A DNA stretch of 64,000 bases, from NCBI GenBank assembly GCA_018825965.1, contig JAHKAA010000028.1, positions 39,051-103,050 of the forward strand, written 5' to 3'. Position numbers and translations under genes: made by a program. Under the pieces are notes generated by a model. It saw nothing but the letters and a program-made list of their open reading frames with translations, was not told the DNA's origin and made no database searches. Below are positions 49,725 through 57,120 of the stretch, one piece after another. Positions within the stretch are counted from its first letter, which is position 1, and each line of letters starts with the position of its first letter. The stretch comes from Gammaproteobacteria bacterium. GTDB taxonomy: Bacteria; Pseudomonadota; Gammaproteobacteria; Enterobacterales; Alteromonadaceae.

Positions 49725-49772
49725 CTAGTCGGATAAATGATGGTGATGATGCCAGTGGATGTTGATAAGCAT
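49725..49772 (-). CDS. hisL: his operon leader peptide
   Basis: A 15-residue frame reads M-L-I-N-I-H-W-H-H-H-H-H-L-S-D and stops at TAG. Six of seven consecutive positions are His codons (interrupted by Trp), the ribosome-stalling control region of his attenuation. GAGGAG lies upstream at suitable spacing. When charged tRNA-His is scarce, the ribosome stalls here and the terminator downstream should not form. Confidence 0.93.
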   Translation of the reverse strand: MLINIHWHHHHHLSD

Positions 49773-49794
49773 GGAAAGTGACTCCTCGTTAAGA

Positions 49795-49822
49795 TGTATA
49801 CAAGCTAACGGTTTTTTGTCAT
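49795..49822 (-). promoter_or_regulatory. Candidate his operon promoter
   Basis: On the minus strand ATGACA (49817-49822) and TATACA (49795-49800) are spaced by 16 bp, placing the transcript start about 15-20 bp before the leader ATG. Bases 49823-50030 upstream are AT-rich with no gene recognised. Confidence 0.5.
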
Positions 49823-50043
49823 TCAGGCAACAGAATTTTTTATGTCAGCTGTATTTTATTCTGAAGCTGATATTGTGTTATCTATCTGTTTTTATTTGGT
49901 TATTTATCTTTTCTTACAGTTATTTACGATAAGAAATGAATAAGTTATAAAAAGCGAGCTCTAATGGGTGGGTTGAAAAATAATCAGGTTGTATAGATAA
50001 AGTTGTTGGCTTTACTGCCGATAACAGGGCAGAGGAGGGGTTT

Positions 50044-50304
50044 ATGGACGTTTTATTTCCCTATTTGTACAGACCACCGGGCACTCCGGCCGATCAAGCT
50101 GGACCTATGATCGCGCCTGTGTTTAAAGATGCCAAAATCAGCGCCTATGAAAAAGAAGAAAAACGTTTTCTGATTTTACTCAAAGATCAGCAAAAAAAAC
50201 GTCAGGACAGACGCCGTCGTGACGACTACCCACCTGCGCCCGAAACCACACCAGAAGAAGATCAGCATGTAGATGACGAAGGACATTTAGATATTTTTGT
50301 CTAG
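50044..50304 (+). CDS. Small conserved-looking hypothetical protein, highly charged
   Basis: The 86-residue protein is preceded by a very strong ribosome-binding site (GAGGAGGGG), so it is probably translated. It has an N-terminal MDVLFPYLYRPPGTPAD segment, then a long basic/acidic helix (YEKEEKRFLILLKDQQKKRQDRRRRDD), and an acidic tail ending GHLDIFV. No family was recognised. It lies 90 bp before yoaA on the same strand, and the two could be cotranscribed. Confidence 0.65.
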   Translation: MDVLFPYLYRPPGTPADQAGPMIAPVFKDAKISAYEKEEKRFLILLKDQQKKRQDRRRRDDYPPAPETTPEEDQHVDDEGHLDIFV

Positions 50305-50393
50305 CCAAGGCATAATAGCGCAAATTCTTGCCGGGCCTTGTTTATGCTGTTGTCTGTTTCTTTACCTGCCAGCTCTTTCTTAACTGCGTGCTT

Positions 50394-52313
50394 ATGTTAA
50401 AACAAGTGCAGCAGGCTTTTGCCGAACAAGGAGCTTTATCCAAAGCTATTGACGGTTTTAAGGCCCGTGAACCACAAAAGCTGATGGCGGCTTCTGTAAC
50501 TAAATCTATTGAAAACGGCAATGCGTTATTGGTGGAGGCGGGTACTGGTACGGGTAAAACCTACGCCTATTTAGTGCCAGCTTTGTTATCCGGTAAAAAA
50601 GTCATTTTATCCACAGGGACTAAAAACCTGCAGGAACAACTGTATTTCCGTGATTTACCTACAGTACTGAAAGCTCTGGCTTTGCCGGTAGATACCTCTT
50701 TATTAAAAGGCCGCTCTAACTATTTGTGTTTATTTCGTTTAGATCAGCACTATCAGCATGTACCTACAGCTGATGCTGCTGTGATCAATGACTTAAGCCT
50801 GATCAAAAAGTGGTCCAACGAAACCCAAAGTGGCGATATAGGCGAGTTGACTTATATAGCCGAAGACTCCAAAGCTTTACCTCTGGTCACCAGTACCACC
50901 GACAACTGTCTCGGCAAAGACTGTCCATCCTATGAAGATTGTTATTTACTGCGAGCCCGTAAAAAGGCGATGCAGGCCGATTTAGTGGTCGTGAACCATC
51001 ATTTGTTTTTTGCCGATATGGCATTGAAAGACACTGGTTTTGGTGAGCTGCTGCCGAATATGGATGTGGTGATCTTTGATGAAGCCCACCAAATTCCGGA
51101 TATCGCCAGTGAGTATTTTGGCGAAACCTTATCCAGCCGTACTTTATTGGAGCTCTGTAAAGAGCTGGAGCTGATTTGTAAAACTGAATTGCGTGACCAT
51201 CCGCAACTGAGCAAAACAGCAGACAAGCTGGCGACTTTAGTGCGGGACTGGCGGCTGTTATGGTCCGATGAACCCGAACGTGGGAACTGGCGTGACAGCA
51301 GTAAAAGACCAGATGTGCAGTTGGCTTTAACCCGTGTTTCTGAAGCCATGGGCATGTTGTATCAGGTGCTCAAAAGCAGTTTAGGCCGTAACGACGTAGT
51401 GGATCATTGTTTTGAGCGGCTGGCTTTAGCTAAAACTCAGTTGGAAAAACTGCAGGATGTCAGCAAAACCGGTGTCAGTTTTTGGTATGAAACGACCCGG
51501 CAGCATATCAGTCTGCATTTAACCCCTTTAAGTATTGCCGATAAATTCCGCGAGTTGGTATTTGCCGAAAAACGCAGCTGGATTTTTACTTCAGCCACTT
51601 TGTCTGTGGATCAGGGTTTTGCCCACTATATCGAACAAATGGGCTTGCAGCAGGCAGACACACTGCTACTCGACAGTCCTTTTGATTATGAACAACAGGC
51701 TATGTTGCTGGTGCCGCGTTATTTACCTGAGCCCAATGATGCCCGTATGGGCAAAGCGCTGCTAAAATTGGCAGTGCCTTTAATTGAAGCTAATCAGGGC
51801 CGCTGTTTTTTCTTGTTCACCAGCCACAGAATGCTGCAGTGGATGGCCAATGAGCTGCCACAGCATTTGTCTTTGCCAGTGCTGGTGCAGGGTACAACCA
51901 GTAAACGTTTATTGCTGGAACAGTTTGTTGAAACCAAACATGCTGTGTTACTCGGCACCGGCAGTTTCTGGGAAGGTGTGGATGTGCGGGGCGATACCTT
52001 AAGCTGCGTTATTATCGATAAATTGCCTTTTGCATCACCGGACGATCCTTTATTGCAGGCGCGTAACGAAGATTGTCAGATGAAAGGCCTGGACCCTTTT
52101 GCTTTAGTGCAATTACCACAAGCTGTGATCACCTTAAAGCAGGGCGTTGGCCGTTTAATACGTGACGTGTCAGACCGTGGTGTTTTGGTGATTTGTGATA
52201 ACAGATTAGTGACCCGGCCTTATGGCTCAGTATTTTTAAAAAGCTTACCGCCAATGCGCCGTAGCCGTGATTTGCAGGCTGCAGTAAAGTTTTTAGAAGA
52301 TTTACCCAAGTAA
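50394..52313 (+). CDS. yoaA: ATP-dependent DNA helicase YoaA (DinG/XPD family)
   Basis: The 639-residue superfamily 2 helicase has Walker A AGTGTGKT (49-56), four cysteines C112, C172, C177 and C183 positioned as iron-sulfur cluster ligands, DEAH box at 229-232, and helicase motifs TSATLS and GVGRLIRD toward the C-terminus. The length fits E. coli YoaA (636) better than DinG (716). YoaA works with the clamp-loader subunit chi at blocked forks. The ATG at 50394 is chosen on homology. Confidence 0.92.
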   Translation: MLKQVQQAFAEQGALSKAIDGFKAREPQKLMAASVTKSIENGNALLVEAGTGTGKTYAYLVPALLSGKKVILSTGTKNLQEQLYFRDLPTVLKALALPVDTSLLKGRSNYLCLFRLDQHYQHVPTADAAVINDLSLIKKWSNETQSGDIGELTYIAEDSKALPLVTSTTDNCLGKDCPSYEDCYLLRARKKAMQADLVVVNHHLFFADMALKDTGFGELLPNMDVVIFDEAHQIPDIASEYFGETLSSRTLLELCKELELICKTELRDHPQLSKTADKLATLVRDWRLLWSDEPERGNWRDSSKRPDVQLALTRVSEAMGMLYQVLKSSLGRNDVVDHCFERLALAKTQLEKLQDVSKTGVSFWYETTRQHISLHLTPLSIADKFRELVFAEKRSWIFTSATLSVDQGFAHYIEQMGLQQADTLLLDSPFDYEQQAMLLVPRYLPEPNDARMGKALLKLAVPLIEANQGRCFFLFTSHRMLQWMANELPQHLSLPVLVQGTTSKRLLLEQFVETKHAVLLGTGSFWEGVDVRGDTLSCVIIDKLPFASPDDPLLQARNEDCQMKGLDPFALVQLPQAVITLKQGVGRLIRDVSDRGVLVICDNRLVTRPYGSVFLKSLPPMRRSRDLQAAVKFLEDLPK

Positions 52314-52336
52314 CAAATGATGAAAGGAGCCACCTG

Positions 52337-53059
52337 TTGAAATTACTGGCATTAGATACCTCCACCGAAGCTTGTTCAGTGGCTTTAACTGTCGATGGTA
52401 AAACTTTGACGCTGGACGAGGTTTGCCCACAGCAGCACAGCAAACGTATTTTGCCTATGGTGCAACAGCTGTTGTCTGAAGCTGGTTTAAGCTTGCAACA
52501 ACTGGATGGCCTGGTTTTTGGCAAAGGCCCAGGCAGTTTTACCGGTGTGCGTATTGGTGTGGGTGTATGTCAGGGCCTGGCTTTTGGCGCTGATTTACCC
52601 GTTTATGGGGTATCAACGCTTGCTGCTATGGCGCAGGCCGCACACAGAGTACATCAGGCGCATCAGGTGGTTGCAGCTATTGACGCCCGAATGAATGAAG
52701 TCTATCTGGCGAGTTTTCAGCTGGATGAGCAGGGTTTAATGCAGGCGCTAAGTATTGAGGTTGCAGCTAAACCAAGCGCCTTGCCCGGCCCTGTATTAAA
52801 AGGCCATATTTGTGCTGTAGGGACTGGTTGGCAAACCTATCCACAACAGTTGGAAGACTGGCACAAAACTGGCAACACCGGATCGGAAGATCTGGCTGTG
52901 GTTCACCATAGTCCTGTGATTCTGTACCCTTCAGCGCAGGATATGTTGAGTCTGGCTGCAATTCCGTTCCGGCAGGGGCAGTTTATTGCCGCAGAACTGG
53001 CAGAGCCGACGTACGTTAGAGACGAAGTGACCTGGCAAAAGCTCCCCAACAGGCAATAA
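52337..53059 (+). CDS. tsaB: tRNA t6A threonylcarbamoyladenosine protein TsaB
   Basis: TsaB is the scaffold partner of TsaD for t6A37 modification of ANN-reading tRNAs. The 240-residue ASKHA-fold protein has LLALDTSTEACSVAL, QQHSKRILPMV and GKGPGSFTGVRIGVGVCQGLAFG, the family signature. The start is TTG at 52337 preceded by AAAGGAG. It follows yoaA by 23 bp, the same adjacency as in E. coli (yoaA-tsaB). Confidence 0.96.
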   Translation: MKLLALDTSTEACSVALTVDGKTLTLDEVCPQQHSKRILPMVQQLLSEAGLSLQQLDGLVFGKGPGSFTGVRIGVGVCQGLAFGADLPVYGVSTLAAMAQAAHRVHQAHQVVAAIDARMNEVYLASFQLDEQGLMQALSIEVAAKPSALPGPVLKGHICAVGTGWQTYPQQLEDWHKTGNTGSEDLAVVHHSPVILYPSAQDMLSLAAIPFRQGQFIAAELAEPTYVRDEVTWQKLPNRQ

Positions 53060-53066
53060 AAGAGAC

Positions 53067-53094
53067 TTGGATAAATTTTTTGCTAAGTTATACT
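53067..53094 (+). promoter_or_regulatory. Candidate sigma-70 promoter for the 101-residue gene
   Basis: TTGGAT (53067-53072) and TATACT (53089-53094) are 16 bp apart and lie about 30 bp before the ATG at 53125. A start near 53101 is expected, giving a short leader. Confidence 0.6.
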
Positions 53095-53124
53095 GGTGAC
53101 AACTAAGGCGGACTCACAATAGTT

Positions 53125-53430
53125 ATGACAATAGCCGTTAGCCGTGATGTACCCCAAAGTCCTAATGTTGGGCTGGTATTTCAGGGCAATAAAACTAAAG
53201 CCGTTGAGGCTGAACCACAAAATAAAACCACACTGGTGCCATCAGGTTCCGGTGTGCGTGTTGACTCTGAAGCTTTGTCTGTGCTGGACGAGCAGGAAGC
53301 GCAAAAACGAACCACGTACGACCAGCCAAAACAGCGTAATCAACAGGCCTTAGATGCCTACGAAATGTTGGCCAATCAGGATAAACGCGAAAAAGTTCAG
53401 CAAATGTTTAGCCTGGATCTGTACGCTTAA
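53125..53430 (+). CDS. Hypothetical protein, 101 residues
   Basis: No family was recognised. The protein is hydrophilic with a low-complexity, probably disordered N-terminal half, and a C-terminal helical segment rich in Gln/Glu/Lys (RNQQALDAYEMLANQDKREKVQQMFSLDLYA). A promoter-like sequence lies just upstream and the codon usage matches neighbours, which supports it being real. It lacks a signal peptide. Similar short proteins of unknown function occur in Alteromonadales. Confidence 0.6.
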   Translation: MTIAVSRDVPQSPNVGLVFQGNKTKAVEAEPQNKTTLVPSGSGVRVDSEALSVLDEQEAQKRTTYDQPKQRNQQALDAYEMLANQDKREKVQQMFSLDLYA

Positions 53431-53506
53431 GCTTTAAATTCGCCCCAAAACAATCATTTCAAACTTCATAAAAACAAAACCAATGAAAGTATTTTTATTG
53501 TGATTT

Positions 53507-54535
53507 ATGCTGTCTCTCAAACAACAAAAATGGATAGCGCTGATGTTTGACAGCAAGGTATTTCGATTGTGGTTTATTGCTGCTTTAGTGGTGTGGCTTG
53601 TACTTTTTTATCAGTTTAATCAACTCAGTTTTTTATTAGAGCATTGGTATTATCCCGCCATTATGGTGGCTGGTGCTTTTGTGGCTGGTGTGACTCCTGA
53701 AGGGGGCGGCGCTGTCGCTTTTCCTGTTTTAAATATTTTCCTTAATATAGACCGCACTATGGCGCGGGATTTTAGCCTGATGATCCAAAGTATTGGCATG
53801 ACCAGCGCCAGTATTTTTATCTTAAGTCATAAAGCGAACCGGCTAAAAACCTACAGGCCTTTATTGGTGTTTATCCCTGTGGCTTTTGCTGGTTTTGTAG
53901 TGGGTATGCAACTGCTGCAACAACTGCCTGTGTACATTATGCAAGCGCTGTTTTTAAGCCTGATCACCAGCTTTGCTGTGGTCTACAGCTTTGGTAAACA
54001 CAGGGGCAGCAAAGCTACTTTAAATCTGAATAAACCACTGGATTTTGTGTTGTTGCTGCTGATGCTGCTGGCTGGTGGTATGTGCGCCAGCTTGTTTGGC
54101 ACAGGCGCAGACATTATTTTGTACACTTTGCTGGTCACCCGGTTCCGGATGCAGGAAAAAGTGGCCACTCATATGAGTATTATGCTGATGGCTGCTATCA
54201 GTGTGTTGGGCTACGCCTACAGGCATTTTGTTGATCAGGGCCTGACGGGTTATCAGGTGCAAACCTGGTTATGTGCTTACCCTGTGGTATTACTGATGGC
54301 GCCTTTGGGGGCTTATGTGCTGCATCGTATTCATAAAGAAATTATGTTGTATTCCATAGCAGTGCTGAATATAGCTCAGTTGCTGTATTTCCTCTGTTAT
54401 AACCCTTCGGTGGACAAGCTGATTTGGGCTTCCGTATTTACCTTATTGCTCTCTACTGGCTTTGTGCTGTTGATCCGTAGCCTGAGTCGCCAGGCACACA
54501 TGGTTGATCAGTCGCAGCTTGCTGTGTCGCACTAA
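53507..54535 (+). CDS. TSUP/TauE-SafE family membrane permease
   Basis: The 342-residue protein has about eight hydrophobic segments in two repeats, with VAGVTPEGGGAVAFPVL in the first and GGMCASLFGTGADIILYTLLV in the second, the paired motifs typical of TSUP (sulfite exporter TauE/SafE) permeases. The substrate is unknown (sulfite, organosulfonates or similar anions in relatives). It is followed by the 54565-54831 repeat, which separates it from the SDR gene. Confidence 0.82.
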   Translation: MLSLKQQKWIALMFDSKVFRLWFIAALVVWLVLFYQFNQLSFLLEHWYYPAIMVAGAFVAGVTPEGGGAVAFPVLNIFLNIDRTMARDFSLMIQSIGMTSASIFILSHKANRLKTYRPLLVFIPVAFAGFVVGMQLLQQLPVYIMQALFLSLITSFAVVYSFGKHRGSKATLNLNKPLDFVLLLLMLLAGGMCASLFGTGADIILYTLLVTRFRMQEKVATHMSIMLMAAISVLGYAYRHFVDQGLTGYQVQTWLCAYPVVLLMAPLGAYVLHRIHKEIMLYSIAVLNIAQLLYFLCYNPSVDKLIWASVFTLLLSTGFVLLIRSLSRQAHMVDQSQLAVSH

Positions 54536-54564
54536 AGGATCCAAAAACAGCTTCTGCGCGTATA

Positions 54565-54831
54565 TATACCCAAGTAACTTCAAGATGCAGAATTCAGCGG
54601 GAGAAAAAAGCGCTTTAGGCAAGGCAGCTGTTGGAAGCTCTAGTGGTTCTAAAGCGACAACAGTTAACGCGGCATAAAGCGCTTTTAGCCCCGCCCTTTC
54701 GGGAGTCGCTGGGCGATTGCACTGCGGTGTTAGCCTGTCTCACAAGGTAGCCGACATTGCTTCGCCAGGCTGCCTTGCATTGCAAGCGCCCAGCGGCTCT
54801 GAAACTCGCATCTTGAGGTCACTTGGGTATA
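54565..54831. repeat. 267-bp element with 24-bp terminal inverted repeats, MITE-like
   Basis: Left end TATACCCAAGTAACTTCAAG.. (54565-54588) and right end 54808-54831 are inverted copies matching at 22 of 24 positions. The interior has several short inverted segments (for example AAAGCGCT near 54610 and 54675, and CGCTGGGCG versus CGCCCAGCG). There is no coding capacity for a transposase. The outer end sequence resembles a dispersed repeat known from Shewanella, Alteromonas and relatives. The right end lies 26 bp before the SDR start. Confidence 0.8.
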
Positions 54832-54857
54832 AACATCCAATTCAGGAGTTTGTGTAT

Positions 54858-55601
54858 ATGGCTCGTTATTGTTTAATTACAGGTGCCAGTTCAGGCTTAG
54901 GTCGCGAGCTTGCAATCCAATATGCTGATGCTGGCTGGCAAGTGATAGCTGTGGCCCGTTCAGTCAATGCCTTGAACGAGTTGCATCAACAACACAAGAG
55001 TATTCATGCTTTCCCTTTGGATTTAACAGACACACAACTGTTGTCTGCTGCTATAGATCAGCTTGCACAACAAATTCCGGCGCTGGATTTAGTGATCCTC
55101 AATGCTGGCAGCTGCGATTATGTGGATGTCTCCAATCTTCCTTTGGATGTATTTGACCGGACTATGGCGCTGAATTTTCAGTCTGTGGTGGCTGCGGTCA
55201 AATTGCTGATGCCTTTATTACAGAAATCCACCGAAGGCACTTTGGCTGTGGTTAGCAGCCTGGCCCATCTGTTTCCTTTCACCAGGGCCGAGGCTTACGG
55301 CGCAAGTAAAGCAGCCTTAAGTTATTTTGTTGATAGCTTAAGGGTGGATTTAACTGATTCCGGCATTCGGGTCTGTCTGATTGAACCTGGTTTTGTTGAT
55401 ACGCCATTAACTCAAAAAAATGACTTCAAAATGCCTTTTCTGCTGCAGGTTGAAGACGCCGCAAAGCGCATCCGTCAGGGCATTAGCTCAAACAAGCAGC
55501 GTATACGTTTTCCGAAACGCCTGGTAGTTAGCCTGCATGTACTGAATCTGCTGCCCTATTCGTTGCGCTGTAAAGTCGCAGCCGGGATGCGCCAACCATG
55601 A
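54858..55601 (+). CDS. Short-chain dehydrogenase/reductase
   Basis: The 247-residue SDR has the NAD(P) glycine motif TGASSGLG (8-15), NAG at about 82-84, the catalytic Ser at about 133, and Y147-x-x-x-K151 (YGASK). R35 after the second strand suggests NADPH preference, a weak inference. The substrate is unknown. I chose the ATG at 54858 after AGGAG; the frame continues upstream into the repeat element without support. Its stop overlaps the next gene in ATGA. Confidence 0.88.
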   Translation: MARYCLITGASSGLGRELAIQYADAGWQVIAVARSVNALNELHQQHKSIHAFPLDLTDTQLLSAAIDQLAQQIPALDLVILNAGSCDYVDVSNLPLDVFDRTMALNFQSVVAAVKLLMPLLQKSTEGTLAVVSSLAHLFPFTRAEAYGASKAALSYFVDSLRVDLTDSGIRVCLIEPGFVDTPLTQKNDFKMPFLLQVEDAAKRIRQGISSNKQRIRFPKRLVVSLHVLNLLPYSLRCKVAAGMRQP

Positions 55602-56077
55602 AAGCAATAAACTGGCCGGCTTTAATAGGCTTTAAATTAAGTTGGTTTGCATTGGTACTATTCCAGAACTTATTAGTGATCCCGGTATTGTTGTTTGTGC
55701 TCTGGTCTTTGTGGCGTTGCAGTCAATCTGAGCGGTTGATTTGGTTAGCTCTTGCTGCTGTTGGCATAAGCCTGGATTCTGTATTGCAGTACAGCGGTGT
55801 TTTGAGTTTTAGCGGTGCTACCTGGTTACCACTCTGGATGTTGGTCCTCTGGCTGGTGTTTAGTCTGGTGGTGGTGCAGGTGTTTTCTGTTTATTTGCAA
55901 AAGTACTGGTTAGCAGCACTTATTGCTGCTGTGTCTGGTCCAATGGCTTATCTGGGTGGGGCTGCATTAAGTGGTCAGATGCAGGTCAGTCAAACAACAG
56001 AAGCTTACATAGTGCTGGCGTTGTGTTGGGCCTGTTTTGGTGTGTTATCCGGATGGAGCAGAAAATTTTATGCGTAA
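55598..56077 (+). CDS. DUF2878 membrane protein
   Basis: The 159-residue protein has four or five hydrophobic segments and the DUF2878 pattern: WLALAAVGISLDSVLQYSGVLSF, WLPLWMLVLWLVFSL, and GPMAYLGGAALSG. Function unknown; likely inner membrane. It is translationally coupled to the SDR (4-nt overlap) and overlaps the next gene by 8 nt, so the three form an operon. Confidence 0.8.
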   Translation: MKAINWPALIGFKLSWFALVLFQNLLVIPVLLFVLWSLWRCSQSERLIWLALAAVGISLDSVLQYSGVLSFSGATWLPLWMLVLWLVFSLVVVQVFSVYLQKYWLAALIAAVSGPMAYLGGAALSGQMQVSQTTEAYIVLALCWACFGVLSGWSRKFYA

Positions 56078-56567
56078 GATGCTATTGATGACGGCCTTTT
56101 TTTGCAGTTTAAGTGCACAGGCTATTCCCGGCGATATCAAATTGCTGGGGCAGGGCCAGTTCAGTTATTTATTCTGGGATTTGTATCAGGCGCAGCTTTA
56201 TACCGCAGATGGCAGCTGGAATGGTTATCAGCAAAGCTCCCCTTTGGTGTTAAAACTGACCTATCAACGTAAAATAAGCAAAGATGACTTTATAGAAGCC
56301 ACTATGGATCAGTGGAAGCATTTGCAAGGTAAGCTCTCGGCCCAACATAAAGAGTGGGCTGGCTTGTTAGATAGGCTCTGGACTGATGTGAAAAAAGGGG
56401 ACCAGTTAAGTTGTGTCTTATTGCCAGATGGCACAGTGCAGTTTTATTTTAACGACAAGCTGTTAGGTGATGTCACAGATCCTGCTTTTGGTCCGGCTTT
56501 TTTAGATATCTGGTTGTCTGATAAAACATCGGCGCCTAAATTAAGAAAGCAATTGCTGCAGCTTTAA
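56070..56567 (+). CDS. Chalcone-isomerase-like exported protein
   Basis: The 165-residue protein has a signal peptide (about 1-18, cleavage near AQA-IP) and a chalcone isomerase-like fold: FSYLFWDLYQAQLYTADGSW, LVLKLTYQRKISKDDFIEATMDQWKHL, DVKKGDQLSCVLLPDGTVQFYFNDKLLGDV, FLDIWLSDKTSAPKLRKQLL. Bacterial members are not expected to act on flavonoids and may bind fatty acids. It ends the SDR-DUF2878 operon. Confidence 0.8.
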   Translation: MRKMLLMTAFFCSLSAQAIPGDIKLLGQGQFSYLFWDLYQAQLYTADGSWNGYQQSSPLVLKLTYQRKISKDDFIEATMDQWKHLQGKLSAQHKEWAGLLDRLWTDVKKGDQLSCVLLPDGTVQFYFNDKLLGDVTDPAFGPAFLDIWLSDKTSAPKLRKQLLQL

Positions 56568-56607
56568 CATCAGGCTGGAGTCTGTGCCAACAAACACCCT
56601 CGAAAAA

Positions 56608-56647
56608 AGGCCAGCCACAGCTCGTTACAGCCTGGATGCGCTGGCCT
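56608..56647 (+). repeat. Hairpin downstream of the chalcone-isomerase-like gene
   Basis: An 8-bp AGGCCAGC/GCTGGCCT stem encloses a 24-nt loop about 40 bp after the stop. No T-run follows. The surrounding gap 56568-57120 has no gene that I can support; a 66-residue hydrophobic frame at 56754-56954 lacks a ribosome-binding site. Confidence 0.5.
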
Positions 56648-56778
56648 GAAAATCTGCTCTGGCACTATCTCTTATCCGCTAATTTAGTTTATGTTGTTTT
56701 TCATTTTATTTACTTCTGTTTTTTGCTCCTGAAGCTTATGTTCTTATTTTTGTGTGTTTATTAATCTCCCGGCAAACC

Positions 56779-56798
56779 GCCTTGTGAAGGCTTTTTTT
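56779..56798 (+). terminator. Intrinsic terminator in the gap before the TonB receptor
   Basis: GCCTT-GTG-AAGGC (56779-56791) followed by seven T residues. It lies 210 bp beyond the nearest upstream gene, so it may end a long 3' untranslated region or an unannotated small RNA. Confidence 0.6.
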
Positions 56799-56980
56799 AA
56801 ATTGTCTTTATTAAACAGTTTGATAGATGTTTTTCTGCTTATTTTAACGCCTTTCACAATACGGACTGCTTGTCTGTTTTGTATGCAGCCCCTCATGCTG
56901 TTGATTTTTATCATAAATTTAACACTTGTGTTTTTTGCGGCAGATGCCAGTTAACTCGGGCTTTTGTTCTGTAAAAGCGG

Positions 56981-57077
56981 TTGACCCCAGCAAAATATAA
57001 CCTTTATTATCCGCCGCCGTTTTGGGGTAGCCCTAAATCAGGCGTGTTGTAACTTCAATCAACGCCAATGTTGATTG
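56981..57077 (+). promoter_or_regulatory. Candidate promoter and 5' hairpin of the TonB receptor gene
   Basis: TTGACC (56981-56986) and TATTAT (57005-57010) are 18 bp apart. Downstream, within the expected leader, is a perfect 8-bp inverted repeat CAATCAAC/GTTGATTG (57056-57077) with a 6-nt loop that could be an operator or an RNA hairpin. The ribosome-binding site is GGGAG before the ATG at 57121. Confidence 0.4.
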
Positions 57078-57120
57078 CCGTAAAAAACAGAGTCACTACG
57101 CAGTGGCCCAGGGAGAAAAA

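Noticed and set aside
54717..54857. Upstream extension of the SDR frame by 47 codons
   Set aside because: The extension lies mostly inside the 267-bp repeat element and SDR homology starts exactly at the ATG at 54858, which has AGGAG upstream.
56754..56954. 66-codon hydrophobic frame between the chalcone-isomerase-like gene and the TonB receptor
   Set aside because: GTG start without a ribosome-binding site, crosses the terminator at 56779-56798, and is explained by AT-rich sequence.
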